From NCBI GenBank assembly GCA_049366815.1, contig JBMNCO010000132.1, positions 20,783-84,782 of the forward strand: a stretch of DNA of 64,000 nt. Reading direction: 5' to 3'. Shown here in pieces: positions 45,339 through 54,711 of the stretch; position 1 is the first letter of the stretch, and each line of letters opens with the position of its first letter. The translations under genes and the position numbers were made by a program. This DNA comes from CAYNYM01 sp049366815. GTDB lineage: Bacteria > Desulfobacterota > DSM-4660 > Desulfatiglandales > HGW-15. Under the pieces are notes generated by a model, which was not told where the DNA came from, searched no databases, and saw only the letters and a list, made by a program, of their open reading frames with translations.

Positions 45339-45956
45339 ATGATCCTCCGTCACCCGACATCGAGCATCCGGCTTGTCTTGGAGTCCCCTGTACGCCACGA
45401 GGGATTCTAATCCACCTTTATCAAAAGAGATTTCTGCAGAAAGGAATGGATTGGGGTCTGGAGTCAACCCGTCTCCCTTATCTGTAAATCTCTACAGATC
45501 CATAAAAATCCCTGATAAATACCATAAGAAAAATAAAGTTGACATCTCTTTTTCTTTAAACAAAATCTCACTCTTGTCCAAAATAGAATGTGCCGCTCCA
45601 AGCAGGGATCGGCATGTTCTCTCCGCTACGCTCCCTCCGCCATCCATGGCTCCGGTCGCTGCGGGATTTTGGCCCTTCATCTGTCCTGATTCAGGGCCAA
45701 AATACGCCCGCTCCGAGAAAATCCCGGTCCCTGCTTTCCGCTACCTGGGTTGGAACCTCAACGCGAAGATGACTGTTTTGCGTTCCCAACTGCCTGATTT
45801 AACACTATCCCGTGCAAAAAATTGACTCGTTTTGGACACTAATGACAAAATCTATTGTTTAAGAGAAACCATTCATTCCGGTCCCAGACGGGCACGCCCC
45901 TCTCTTTCTGCCTCCGATGCTTTTTTTCCATTCAAATGCCGCAGGAATGATAAAAA
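45339..45956. other. non-coding interval between LysR 2 and the HD-domain gene
   Basis: Holds repeat copy B (45574-45844). The ~235 bp between LysR 2 and the repeat presumably carry the LysR promoter. No gene seen. Confidence 0.5.
45574..45844. repeat. dispersed repeat family 1, copy B
   Basis: A 271-bp relative of 15689-15853 with the same ends (TTGTCCAAAATAGAATGTGCCG ... AAAATTGACTCGTTTTGGACACTAATG) and the same CTCCGAGAAAATCCCG block. It has about 100 extra bases that form an 11-bp hairpin, ATTTTGGCCCT 45666-45676 with AGGGCCAAAAT 45693-45703. The ends TGTCCAAAA / TTTTGGACA are a perfect 9-bp terminal inverted repeat. No coding capacity; MITE-like. Confidence 0.75.
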
Positions 45957-46630
45957 ATGGACAAGGTCTTGGAAAACCAATTGAAAGGACGGATCAAACC
46001 CCTTTTCCGGCAGGGCAGAGGGGGTGACTGGGAACATACCCTCCGAGCGGTGGAGTATGGAAAGACGCTCTTGTGTCACGAGGCGGGCGAAAGTGAAGTG
46101 GTCATCCCAGCCCTGTATCTCCACGACATCGGGTGGAGTAAAGTGGACTTCCAGGATTTCACACAGACCCCTCCGGCGCGGAAAAACCGCACAATGAGCC
46201 TCTCTCTCCACATGGAGTATGGTGCCCGACTTGCAGAGGAATTTTGCGGGACCTTGATTACGACATTCCATTGATTGGGCGAATTGCCTCGATCATTGCC
46301 ACACATGACGAAGCTGAAAAGGCCTTTTCCAGGAACGATCCTTCAACGACCCTCGTCGTTGAAGCCGACCGTCTTGATCGCTACGGTCCTGAGAGTCTCA
46401 GGCGTTTTTCCGCTATGAACAGTAAGAGCAATTCGACTTTAAAGAGGCGGCACCGGGAGGAAGCCTTTTCATATCTCAGGGAAGGGCTCGACCGGTGGTT
46501 CCGGACCACAACGGCCCGGATCATGGCCCTGCATCTTGCCAAGAGCACCGGATTGATTTCAGATTCAACCGATATTTTTAAAAAAAGGACCGTTCCTGAC
46601 TTGAATAAAAAGGGCTCCTGCGCTCCTTAA
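45957..46630 (+). pseudogene. HD-domain hydrolase gene with a one-base frameshift
   Basis: Two overlapping frames give one protein of about 225 residues. The first ends ...GARLAEEFCGTLITTFH at 46274. The second continues naturally as ILRDLDYDIPLIGRIASIIATHDEAEKAF. Joining them needs re-reading one base near 46241 (GAGGAATTTTGCGG, where GAGGAAATTTTGCGG would be in frame). HD metal motifs are DWEHTLRAVEYG, ALYLHDIGW and ATHDE, so the intact protein would be a metal-dependent phosphohydrolase. It may be a real inactivating deletion or a sequencing error. Function not assignable beyond the HD superfamily. Confidence 0.75.
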
Positions 46631-46799
46631 GGACTGACCTTCGGCGTCTGCACCGAAAACCCCACTTCGATATGAACTAATCGCAGGGCCATGTCGTCCG
46701 TCAGGTGGGGGGATCAGACTGCACATTTTTGAGGGAGGGGATAAGTCGAGGTCTTGCTTCAGGATCGCAACCCATTGGAGCGCAACTTTTTCACTCCGG

Positions 46800-47096
46800 C
46801 TAAGACTTCTTCCTGAAAAGCGCCTCCAGAGCCTCCTTTGCGTCTCTGGTCCTGTTGAATCTACTGCTCTTACCACCACCCTTTGAGCCCCTTATCTGGA
46901 AAAAATCGCAAAAATTGGCTCTCTCCTTTTCAACAATACGCTCGGCGGAAACCTCCCTGCACTCGTTGTAGGCATTTTGATCATAGAACCTGCATTGTTT
47001 GCAGCATCGTAGGTCTCGATGGCAGTGTGGGCACGTGTCTTTTCTGCCCACTTTCCCCTCAATCTTCAAGACGCCGTGACAAAATGCACAATTCAT
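46800..47096 (-). CDS. small zinc-ribbon protein
   Basis: 98 residues with several Cys pairs: MNCAFCHG, DTCPHCHRDLRCCKQCRFYD and NECREV, then ERANFCDFF. The pattern predicts one or two structural zinc sites. The C-terminal part is basic (RGSKGGGKSSRFNRTRDAKEALEALFRKK). ATG 47096 has GAGGAGTAGGAAT upstream; ATG 47111 is possible. Small proteins like this recur in Desulfobacterota, without known function. Divergent from the archease gene. Confidence 0.72.
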   Translation of the reverse strand: MNCAFCHGVLKIEGKVGRKDTCPHCHRDLRCCKQCRFYDQNAYNECREVSAERIVEKERANFCDFFQIRGSKGGGKSSRFNRTRDAKEALEALFRKKS

Positions 47097-47253
47097 ATTC
47101 CTACTCCTCATCGGAAAACGTTTCTTAGTATAGCTTGGTATAGATGGATAATGCAGTTATACGTCCAAATCCAAACTGCGTTTCTCCACTCGCTCAATGC
47201 TTTTTTTGACAACCTCTCTGCGCGGGGCTAAAATGAAAATCTGAAAGGCGATA

Positions 47254-47679
47254 ATGCGTACCCCCAAATACTACAAGATTCTGGACCACACAGCAGATCT
47301 TGCTATCAGGATTTTCGGCAAGGATCTGGTCGGCCTCTATGAAAACGCAGGGAACTCCCTGGTGCATCTCATGCTTTCAGGCAAATTCCCAGGCCGGGGC
47401 ACACCCCTGCAAATCTCACTCTCAGCTCAGGATTTGCCCGATCTCATGGTCCGCTGGCTCAATGAAATACTCTATCTGATTGAAGGTGAAAGACTTGTTG
47501 TGACCGATCTGAAAGTCCGCTCCGTCACGCCCCGTCAAATTGAAGCAACGGTCAATACAGTGCCTTTCGATCCGGAAATTCATGAAGGACTCACCGAGAT
47601 AAAAGCCGTTACCTATCATCAAATCGAAGTGGCGGAAAAAGGCAATCATTGGGAAGCCAGGGTCATCATGGACGTTTAA
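47254..47679 (+). CDS. archease, RtcB activator
   Basis: 141 residues. It opens with the archease hallmark YYKILDHTADLAIRIFGKDLVGLYENAG, and contains DLPDLMVRWLNEILYLIEGERLV and the closing EIKAVTYHQIEV.....WEARVIMDV. Archease speeds guanylylation and turnover of RtcB; the metal-binding Asp in DHTAD is present. It lies 9 bp upstream of rtcB, confirming the partnership. Confidence 0.92.
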   Translation: MRTPKYYKILDHTADLAIRIFGKDLVGLYENAGNSLVHLMLSGKFPGRGTPLQISLSAQDLPDLMVRWLNEILYLIEGERLVVTDLKVRSVTPRQIEATVNTVPFDPEIHEGLTEIKAVTYHQIEVAEKGNHWEARVIMDV

Positions 47680-47688
47680 GGACAAAGA

Positions 47689-49128
47689 ATGACGATTAAA
47701 CTGCAAAAATTGGATGACTACCGTTGGCTTATTCCCAGGACCGGGAACATGCGCGTTCCAGGTCTCGTCTTTACAAATGAAAATCTCACGAAGAGCATCG
47801 AGCAGGATCAAAGCCTCCAGCAGGTGGTGAACGTCGCGACCCTGCCTGGAATTCGTCGGTACTCTCTTGCCATGCCTGACATCCATTGGGGATATGGTTT
47901 TCCAATCGGGGGAGTTGCAGCCTTCGATATGGAAGAAGGCATTATCTCCCCGGGAGGTGTCGGCTATGACATCAACTGCGGTTGCCGCCTCATGACGACC
48001 CAGCTCATGGCCAGCGAGATCCGGCCCTATCTCAAAACACTGGTTTCCGCCCTTTTTACCACGATTCCAACGGGCGTGGGTTCACGCGGGGGAATCCATC
48101 TCTCGGCGAAAGAAGAGGCCAAAGTGGCCGTTGAGGGCGCTGCCTGGGCTGTAAGACGGGGATTAGGTCTCCTCGAAGACCTCGAGAGGACTGAGGATCA
48201 CGGCGCGATGGCGGGCGCGGATCCCTCCGTCCTGAGCGAAAGGGCCATCAAAAGGGGGCTCGATCAGCTGGGGACTCTGGGTTCGGGCAACCATTTCCTC
48301 GAAGTTCAAGTGGTTGAAAAGGTCTATGACCAGGAATTGGCCCGGGTCTTTCATTTATTTGAAGGTCAGGTCAGCGTTTTTCTCCACTCCGGCTCCCGAG
48401 GATTCGGGCATCAGATATGCGACGATTTTCTCAGGGAAATGGGCAGCAAGCTTTCCATCAAACTCCCGGAGCTGCCCGACAGGCAGCTCGCCTGTGCCCC
48501 TATTGCTTCGGAGCTCGGGCGTCGCTATTTGGCCGCTATGGCCTGTGCCGCCAATTATGCCTGGGCCAACCGACAGATCCTCATGCATTTAACCAGGGAA
48601 ACCTTCCAAAGCGTATTTTCTCTCGCGCCGAAGGAACTTGACATGAAACTCCTCTATGACGTCTGCCACAACATCGCCAAGATCGAGCGACATCGCGTGG
48701 AAGGCGGGGAGACAAGACTTTGCGTACACCGAAAAGGTGCAACCCGTTCCTTACCGCCCGGACACCCCCATGTGCCGGAAATATATCGAACCGCAGGACA
48801 ACCTGTCCTCATTCCTGGTGATATGGGCACCTATTCCTATGTTCTTGCAGGGTCCCAAGGGGCCATGGACAAAAGCTTTGGATCCAGTTGTCACGGCGCG
48901 GGCCGTCTATTGAGCCGTTCAAAAGCTATCAAGGTGGCCAAGGGACGGTCAATAAATCGGGAGCTGGAAGACAAAGGCATCTTTGTACAATCCAAGGGCA
49001 AAACAACTTTAAAGGAAGAAATCCCTGAGGCCTATAAGGACGTATCCCAAATCGTTGAAGTAGTCCACCAGGCTGGTCTCGCCAGGAAGGTGGCACGTCT
49101 CAGGCCGATGGGCGTAATCAAGGGATAG
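47689..49128 (+). CDS. rtcB: RNA-splicing ligase RtcB
   Basis: 479 residues. GTP-dependent ligase joining 2',3'-cyclic phosphate and 5'-OH RNA ends. Landmarks are MPDIHWGYGFPIGGVAAFD, ISPGGVGYDINCGCRLM with metal ligand Cys97, GTLGSGNHFLEVQ, HSGSRGFGHQI, and the guanylylated His402 in SSCHGAGRLLSRSKA. RKGATRSLPPGHP is also conserved. All active-site elements are intact and full length. Coupled to archease. No rtcA or rtcR is nearby, so its target (tRNA/rRNA repair) is unknown. Confidence 0.95.
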   Translation: MTIKLQKLDDYRWLIPRTGNMRVPGLVFTNENLTKSIEQDQSLQQVVNVATLPGIRRYSLAMPDIHWGYGFPIGGVAAFDMEEGIISPGGVGYDINCGCRLMTTQLMASEIRPYLKTLVSALFTTIPTGVGSRGGIHLSAKEEAKVAVEGAAWAVRRGLGLLEDLERTEDHGAMAGADPSVLSERAIKRGLDQLGTLGSGNHFLEVQVVEKVYDQELARVFHLFEGQVSVFLHSGSRGFGHQICDDFLREMGSKLSIKLPELPDRQLACAPIASELGRRYLAAMACAANYAWANRQILMHLTRETFQSVFSLAPKELDMKLLYDVCHNIAKIERHRVEGGETRLCVHRKGATRSLPPGHPHVPEIYRTAGQPVLIPGDMGTYSYVLAGSQGAMDKSFGSSCHGAGRLLSRSKAIKVAKGRSINRELEDKGIFVQSKGKTTLKEEIPEAYKDVSQIVEVVHQAGLARKVARLRPMGVIKG

Positions 49129-49241
49129 GATGCTCCGCCTTGATGGCATAACAATGAGCTTTCTGCTGCAAAACCGTATTACGCCCGGCATGGCTTCATA
49201 AGGCCTATTTATCAGCATGTTTTACGCCGGTCAATATAAAA

Positions 49242-50132
49242 ATGGAGATCATATTGGAAACTTTTCTCAACAACGAAGTTGGTTCACTGGTCATGGCTGC
49301 TGGCAAGGGAAGCCGCATGAAAGGCTTCGAAGGGAATAAGACGCTGCTTCCGCTTGTTCCCGGTCCCACTCCCTTTGAGGGAGAACGCCCCATATTGCTC
49401 CACATCCTTTGCAATCTACCACCGGGTCCCAAGGCCCTGGTCGTGAATCACCGAAAACAGGACGTTATAGAGAGCACGCGGGATATGGAAATGCTTTATT
49501 ACGAACAACCCGTTCTCAACGGAACCGGTGGCGCGTTGCTCGCTGCAAGGGCCTTTATTGAGTCTGAACCCATTGACCAAATCATCATTACCATGGGGGA
49601 TGTACCTTTTGTTCTCAATATCACCTATATGAATCTTATCAACAGGTTAAAAGACTACGCTCTGGTCGTTCTTGGGTTCCGTCCCAGAGACAAAAAACAG
49701 TACGGTGCCTTGGAGCTCGAAGGAGATCTCGTAAAAAAGATCGTTGAATGGAAATATTGGAGCGCCTTCCCTGAAGAGGAACAGGCTCAGCTCGGTATCT
49801 GCAATTCGGGCATCTATGCCGCCCGGAGAAAAGAACTCACACGATACCTTGGCAGGCTTGAAAACATGCCGCACCGGATCAAAAAGGAACGGGATGGGCG
49901 GACGGTGGAAATTGAGGAGTTCTTTATCACGGATCTGGTGGAACTGATGCGGACGGATGGATTGAAGGTCGGCTATGTGGTGGCTGAAAACGAAAAAGAG
50001 GTCATGGGGTTGGACGATCTCCATTCCCTCCGGGCGGCCCAGGAATATTTCAAGGAATTAGAGAATCCAGGCACGGAGGAACCGGTATGCCGGGCAAAAA
50101 TAAACGGCCTGTCGGGTGTCGTTCCGTTGTAA
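49242..50132 (+). CDS. GlmU-type nucleotidyltransferase domain protein
   Basis: 296 residues. A sugar-1-phosphate NTP transferase fold. The nucleotide loop is SLVMAAGKGSRMKGFEGNKTLLPL (cf. LAAGxGTRM), followed by LNGTGGALLAARAFI, IITMGDVPFV and the product-site NSGIYAARRKEL. There is no left-handed beta-helix acetyltransferase domain, so it is not full GlmU. It follows rtcB by 113 bp. Substrate not identifiable. Confidence 0.83.
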   Translation: MEIILETFLNNEVGSLVMAAGKGSRMKGFEGNKTLLPLVPGPTPFEGERPILLHILCNLPPGPKALVVNHRKQDVIESTRDMEMLYYEQPVLNGTGGALLAARAFIESEPIDQIIITMGDVPFVLNITYMNLINRLKDYALVVLGFRPRDKKQYGALELEGDLVKKIVEWKYWSAFPEEEQAQLGICNSGIYAARRKELTRYLGRLENMPHRIKKERDGRTVEIEEFFITDLVELMRTDGLKVGYVVAENEKEVMGLDDLHSLRAAQEYFKELENPGTEEPVCRAKINGLSGVVPL

Positions 50133-50584
50133 TTCTTCTTAACCACAAGAATTCTCCGTTCGCCCTGCACCTGCAATCTGATGTGTATTTTCAGGAATGG
50201 CCCTATTGCTTCAAAACCGAGAAAATCGTGCCACATATTGAGATGCTTTGTTCTTGACACACAACATCTTTTGCTCTTATAGTCCCCCAAACGAACAGCA
50301 TTCACGGAAGTGTCGCACCTGATTGCCTTGTGTTTCCGGGGTACGGGTGAACTTGAATATCGGATATCCGGACCTCCTGGTTAGGTGCAAAGTCTACGCT
50401 CCGCTTTTTGTATGTTTGAGTTCCGGCCCCAAGCCCTTTTGGTTCTATCCCCTCACCCCGCAGCAAAAAGAGGCATCCCGACTGGACAATACACCGCATG
50501 ACTTCAAAGCTCACCAGTCGTGTCCGCTCATGCAAAATGCCGATGGGCCAATGCTGCTCCCTTTCATAGGATGGGGTCTGACCA
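50133..50584. other. non-coding interval upstream of the acyl-CoA ligase
   Basis: No credible gene. A short palindrome CGGATATCCG lies near 50362. The promoter for the ligase gene should be here, but I could not fix one. Confidence 0.4.
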
Positions 50585-52357
50585 ATGAATACAAGATCTC
50601 TGGGTGAACGCATATGGTATAGAATGTGGCCGGTTCAAGTGCCGAAATGCCTTGACTATCCCAAGTGTTCCCTGGCCGATTTCCTTAGGGATACAGCATC
50701 CAGACATGCCTCAAGACCTGCCGTTGTCTTCCTTGACACCATCATAACCTATCGCCAGCTCTTGGAATTGGTGCAAAGGCTGGCCTCAGCACTGCACGCT
50801 CTCGGCCTGCGTAAGGGCGATACCTGCGCCCTCATGCTGCCCAATTCCATCCAGTACGTTGTGAGTTATTATGCGTGTCAGTTTTTGGGCGTAACCGTGA
50901 CAGCGGTCAATCCGACCTACAAGGCCCTTGAAATTCAACATCAGCTCAAGGATTCCGGAACCAGAGCACTGATCGTCTTGGATGCCGTGTTCGAGGAGGC
51001 CGAAAAGGCCCTTTCAGGAACAGAGGTCAAACACATTATCGGAACGAATATCATCGATTTGTGCGGCTTTTCCTCCTTCAAACGTATCATGGGACGGTTA
51101 CTGAAAAAGATACCATCAGGCAAATTGCCTAAATACGCCGTCAGGCTTGCGGACCTCATCAAGGCCGAACCCCAACCTCCCGGCGTGGAAATCGACCCGG
51201 AGAATGACACGGCGGTCCTGCAATACACCGGCGGCACAACGGGCCTGCCCAAAGGTGCCATGTTGACCCATCGCAATGTGGTGGCCAACGCCGCCCAGTG
51301 TGAGGCCATCCTTTGGCAACAAAAGCCCGGAATGTGTTTCATCGGGGTGCTGCCCCTGTTCCATTCCTACGCCATGACCGTTGTGATGAATACGGCAATC
51401 CGGATTGGGGGCTTTCAACTCCTTTTTCCCAGGCCTCCGGCCGATTTGGCCGATCTGTTTAGCGCTATCCAAAAATACAGCCCGGACGAAGGGTCCATCA
51501 TGCCCGGGGTCGCCCTACTGTTCGACAAGATCAACAACCATCCAAGGGTGGGAGAATACGACCTGTCTTCTCTCATGATGGGCGTATCAGGGGCCGGTCC
51601 CCTACCCCTCCAGGTCCAGGACAAATTCGAGGAATTGACCGGGTCCATTATCATCGAGGGGTATGGGCTGTCGGAGGCCACACCGGTGACCCATGCCAAT
51701 CCCCTGGACAAAGACCTGCGCAAGGTGGGGACGATAGGTCTTCCCCTGCCTGATACGGACATGAGGATCGTAGATCAGGAGACCGGGACCAAGGTCCTTT
51801 CCCCCATGCCCTTTTCTTTGGCCAAAACCGGCGGGCTCACGCCCGAACAGGCCCTTGAAGCCGATGCCTATACCGGAGAACTCGTGGTCAAGGGACCACA
51901 GGTCATGAAGGGGTACATGAACCGCCCACAAGAAACCGTCTCGGCGATTCGTGATGGTTGGCTCCACACGGGAGACATCGCATGTATCGATGCTGACGGC
52001 TTCACGACGATTCGTGATCGGGCCAAGGATATGATCAAATGCAAGGGATACGCCGTCTTTCCCGCCGAGGTGGAGGATCTCCTTCACCATCATCCGGACA
52101 TCCAGAGTGCAGCCGTCATCGGGGTTCCCCATCCCAAGGTGGGCGAAGTGGCAAAGGCCTTTGTCGTGCTTGAGCCGGAAAGGCGGGGCAAAGTCAGTGC
52201 GGAAGAGATCCTTGACTGGGCCAGGGATAAGATTACAAGTTACAAGATCCCTGCCACGATCGAATTTCGCGAGCAACTTCCAACCAGCGTGGTCGGCAAG
52301 GTCCTCAGAAGGATTCTTAAGGAGGAAGACGAGGCCAAGGGACGGGGAAAAAGCTGA
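50585..52357 (+). CDS. AMP-forming acyl-CoA ligase (FadD-like)
   Basis: 590 residues of the ANL adenylate-forming family. The P-loop is YTGGTTGLPKGA near residue 214. EGYGLSEATPVTHANP (A5) and GWLHTGDIACIDADGF (A7) follow, then RAKDMIKCKGYAVFPAEVED and the catalytic Lys motif SVVGKVLRR near the C-terminus. It makes acyl-CoA from a fatty or aromatic acid, ATP and CoA. Sequence style is long-chain FadD rather than benzoate-CoA ligase. A role in activating 4-hydroxybenzoate cannot be excluded. It ends 5 bp from the convergent ddl stop. Confidence 0.9.
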   Translation: MNTRSLGERIWYRMWPVQVPKCLDYPKCSLADFLRDTASRHASRPAVVFLDTIITYRQLLELVQRLASALHALGLRKGDTCALMLPNSIQYVVSYYACQFLGVTVTAVNPTYKALEIQHQLKDSGTRALIVLDAVFEEAEKALSGTEVKHIIGTNIIDLCGFSSFKRIMGRLLKKIPSGKLPKYAVRLADLIKAEPQPPGVEIDPENDTAVLQYTGGTTGLPKGAMLTHRNVVANAAQCEAILWQQKPGMCFIGVLPLFHSYAMTVVMNTAIRIGGFQLLFPRPPADLADLFSAIQKYSPDEGSIMPGVALLFDKINNHPRVGEYDLSSLMMGVSGAGPLPLQVQDKFEELTGSIIIEGYGLSEATPVTHANPLDKDLRKVGTIGLPLPDTDMRIVDQETGTKVLSPMPFSLAKTGGLTPEQALEADAYTGELVVKGPQVMKGYMNRPQETVSAIRDGWLHTGDIACIDADGFTTIRDRAKDMIKCKGYAVFPAEVEDLLHHHPDIQSAAVIGVPHPKVGEVAKAFVVLEPERRGKVSAEEILDWARDKITSYKIPATIEFREQLPTSVVGKVLRRILKEEDEAKGRGKS

Positions 52358-52362
52358 TTTCC

Positions 52363-53475
52363 CTACCGGAAAATCGAAATCTGTACAGAACGCTCCCTTT
52401 TGTATCGTTCCATGGCCAGACGGATCAAACGGTCTATCAGCTCAGGATAGGGAATTCCGCTGCATTCCCATAACTTCGGGTACATACTGATCTTTGTAAA
52501 TCCGGGGATCAAATTCAGTTCGTTGATGACAATCCCATAATCGTCTGAAAGGAAAAAGTCCGCCCTTGCCATCCCTTCGCAGCAGAGGGCCTTGAAGGCC
52601 TGAATCGCCAGCAGCTGCACTCGGTCAACGGTATCCTGCGGCAAATCGGCTGGAATTTTCAGGACAGCCCCGTTCCCATCAATGTACTTGGCATCATAGG
52701 AATAGAAGCCATATCTTTCAGAATCGGGGACGACCTCACCTGGAAGGCTGGCGATTGGATCTTCATTGCCAAGGACTGAGCATTCGATCTCACGCCCGGG
52801 AATGTATTGCTCCAGAAGGATCTTTCGGTCATATTCAAAGGCCGTATCAATGGCTGCGTCAAACTCTTCTCCCTTTGTCACCTTACCAACGCCCACAGAC
52901 GAGCCGAGGTTTGCGGGCTTCACAAAGAAGGGCAAACCCAGGGCCTCTTTCGCCTGAGAAAAGAGCATAGATTTTCTGGTTGCATTCGTCATAATAAGGC
53001 ATTTTGCGGTAGGCAGGCCTGCATCACTGAGCAGCCGTTTCGTGACGTCTTTGTCCATGCCGACGGCCGAACTGAGGACTCCCGCCCCGACAAAAGGGAC
53101 GTCGATCATCTCAAAGAGGCCCTGGATGGTCCCGTCCTCACCAAAGGTCCCATGGAGAACCGGGAAAAAGACGTCGATCGGCCCGATCTCCCTGTTGCTC
53201 GACAGATCCAGCAATTTCTGCTCGTTCCCACCCGGGACCAGGGCGATCCTGGATTCGCTCGGGCGAAGGGATATCCGGCTCGGGTCATCGGGGTTTTCAA
53301 GAAAATCCAGGGAATCGTAGGTGTGCCATTTCCCTGTCTTGTCAAGGCCGATCAGGATCACATCGTACATGTGACGATCTATGGCTTCCACCACGCTCTT
53401 GGCAGACTGCAGGGAGACCTCATGTTCTGCGGACCTTCCCCCACACAAAATGCCCACTGTGATCTTATTTTCCAT
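52363..53475 (-). CDS. ddl: D-alanine--D-alanine ligase
   Basis: 370 residues. ATP-grasp ligase of peptidoglycan synthesis. VGILCGGRSAEHEVSLQSAKSV opens the protein; FPVLHGTFGEDGTIQGLFE, KPANLGSSVGVGKV, ARADFFLSDDYGIVINELNLIPGFT are diagnostic. ATG 53475 is used rather than the in-frame TTG 53481. A separate single gene, not in a mur cluster. The C-terminal basic tail (RYKRERSVQISIFR) is slightly extended. Confidence 0.95.
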   Translation of the reverse strand: MENKITVGILCGGRSAEHEVSLQSAKSVVEAIDRHMYDVILIGLDKTGKWHTYDSLDFLENPDDPSRISLRPSESRIALVPGGNEQKLLDLSSNREIGPIDVFFPVLHGTFGEDGTIQGLFEMIDVPFVGAGVLSSAVGMDKDVTKRLLSDAGLPTAKCLIMTNATRKSMLFSQAKEALGLPFFVKPANLGSSVGVGKVTKGEEFDAAIDTAFEYDRKILLEQYIPGREIECSVLGNEDPIASLPGEVVPDSERYGFYSYDAKYIDGNGAVLKIPADLPQDTVDRVQLLAIQAFKALCCEGMARADFFLSDDYGIVINELNLIPGFTKISMYPKLWECSGIPYPELIDRLIRLAMERYKRERSVQISIFR

Positions 53476-53670
53476 AATCAATATTCCTGTCCATTTTATA
53501 CCCTATAGCACCCCGGGCGTACAATACCACAAGAAGGGTTACGAAGCTCTTTGCGACTTATTCAGCTCCGAAAGGCGTCTGCCGCCATCCGATTTATAGA
53601 TGCCCTTTCGGTGGGGAGGCCGAGGGATTCACCATCGCCTCTACATCATGAGGTGAAATTTACGGGATCA

Positions 53671-54681
53671 TTATTCACCGGGGGCGGAACTTACAGCCTC
53701 TACGGTGAATTCACTCAGGTTTTCTGGAAGATTATCGAAAACAACCATGATTGGGATTGAACTTCCCGGGCGGACATTTACATTCATTTCGTCTTTTCCG
53801 GATTTATTACTGAGAGCCTCATTGATCCGCCCCATATCCATATCCTGTAATTCTTGATCTGTGAGGGAGTTGCCGGCGTAAACCAAACTCTCCTTGACGA
53901 GTTCCTGCTTCGTGTCCATGAGAGACCCTCTTATGGAAATGAGACTCCTGGGCTGAGGATAGTCGTTCGTGATCATGCCCCTGATCACAAAGATTCGTCC
54001 CGCGACCTTGGATTCGACAAAATCACCCTTGACCGCCTTGAGGGTGAGACGACTTACCCCGATGTCTGTAATCTCTTGCCTGGCGGCAGGTTTCAGGAAG
54101 TTGAACCGATCGGGGATGAGTTCAGGCTTTAGAAAAGAAACCCCAAGCCCGACCAGAATCAGGACTACAATGATCAGCAGCATTACAGGCAGCACCCTTG
54201 AACGACTTGGTTTTTCCCTGGTGGATGAAGGAATTTCGGCTGCCCCTCCACCTTCCGTTCCGGTCGAAGTCTCGATCTCCTCTTCTTCCCCAGGAGATTC
54301 TCCTACAAACCCATTCGGTCCTTCGGACATCTCCGCCGATAGCGATCTATCACCTTCGGGGACCCTGTCATATGAAATTTCTTTGGCCAATACTCCTTCC
54401 ATCGTCTCTTCAAATGAGTCTCCAAGATCAGGCCCATCTTCCGGTTCCTGAAACACATCCTCCTGTGCCTCGGATCCAGGGGGCGAATCCAGGGGTACGG
54501 TTTCCTGAAGTCCCTCGTCAAGATCGTCATAGGGCACTGCTTCCCCGGGAGACAAAGATTCCGACGGATAGGCGGTAAACACATGGCGACACAGTGAGCA
54601 CCTGACTCTGGACCCTTCCTTCTTGAGAAGGCTTTCCTCCAGCTTAAACTTTGATTCGCATTTTTCGCATACGACAATCAT
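53671..54681 (-). CDS. zinc-ribbon membrane protein (MJ0042 ribbon + DUF3426-like domain)
   Basis: 336 residues. N-terminal MIVVCEKCESKFKLEESLL...VRCSLCRHVF is an MJ0042-type zinc ribbon. An acidic low-complexity linker (residues ~40-160) follows, then one transmembrane helix (VLPVMLLIIVVLILVGLGVSFL) and a C-terminal beta domain with FVIRGMITNDYPQPRSLISIRGSLMD, as in DUF3426 proteins. Predicted single-pass inner-membrane protein with a cytoplasmic ribbon. It lies 30 bp downstream of hpt, same direction, so likely cotranscribed. Function unknown. Confidence 0.8.
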   Translation of the reverse strand: MIVVCEKCESKFKLEESLLKKEGSRVRCSLCRHVFTAYPSESLSPGEAVPYDDLDEGLQETVPLDSPPGSEAQEDVFQEPEDGPDLGDSFEETMEGVLAKEISYDRVPEGDRSLSAEMSEGPNGFVGESPGEEEEIETSTGTEGGGAAEIPSSTREKPSRSRVLPVMLLIIVVLILVGLGVSFLKPELIPDRFNFLKPAARQEITDIGVSRLTLKAVKGDFVESKVAGRIFVIRGMITNDYPQPRSLISIRGSLMDTKQELVKESLVYAGNSLTDQELQDMDMGRINEALSNKSGKDEMNVNVRPGSSIPIMVVFDNLPENLSEFTVEAVSSAPGE

Positions 54682-54711
54682 TCGGCCGTCCTCCTGTTCG
54701 AGAGGTCCCTT

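Noticed and set aside
45492..45825. Short open frames on both strands over repeat copy B
   Set aside because: They follow the repeat boundaries and hairpin rather than a codon pattern; copy A lacks them.
49242..50132. Naming the nucleotidyltransferase glmU
   Set aside because: It has only the N-terminal transferase fold and lacks the C-terminal beta-helix acetyltransferase domain.
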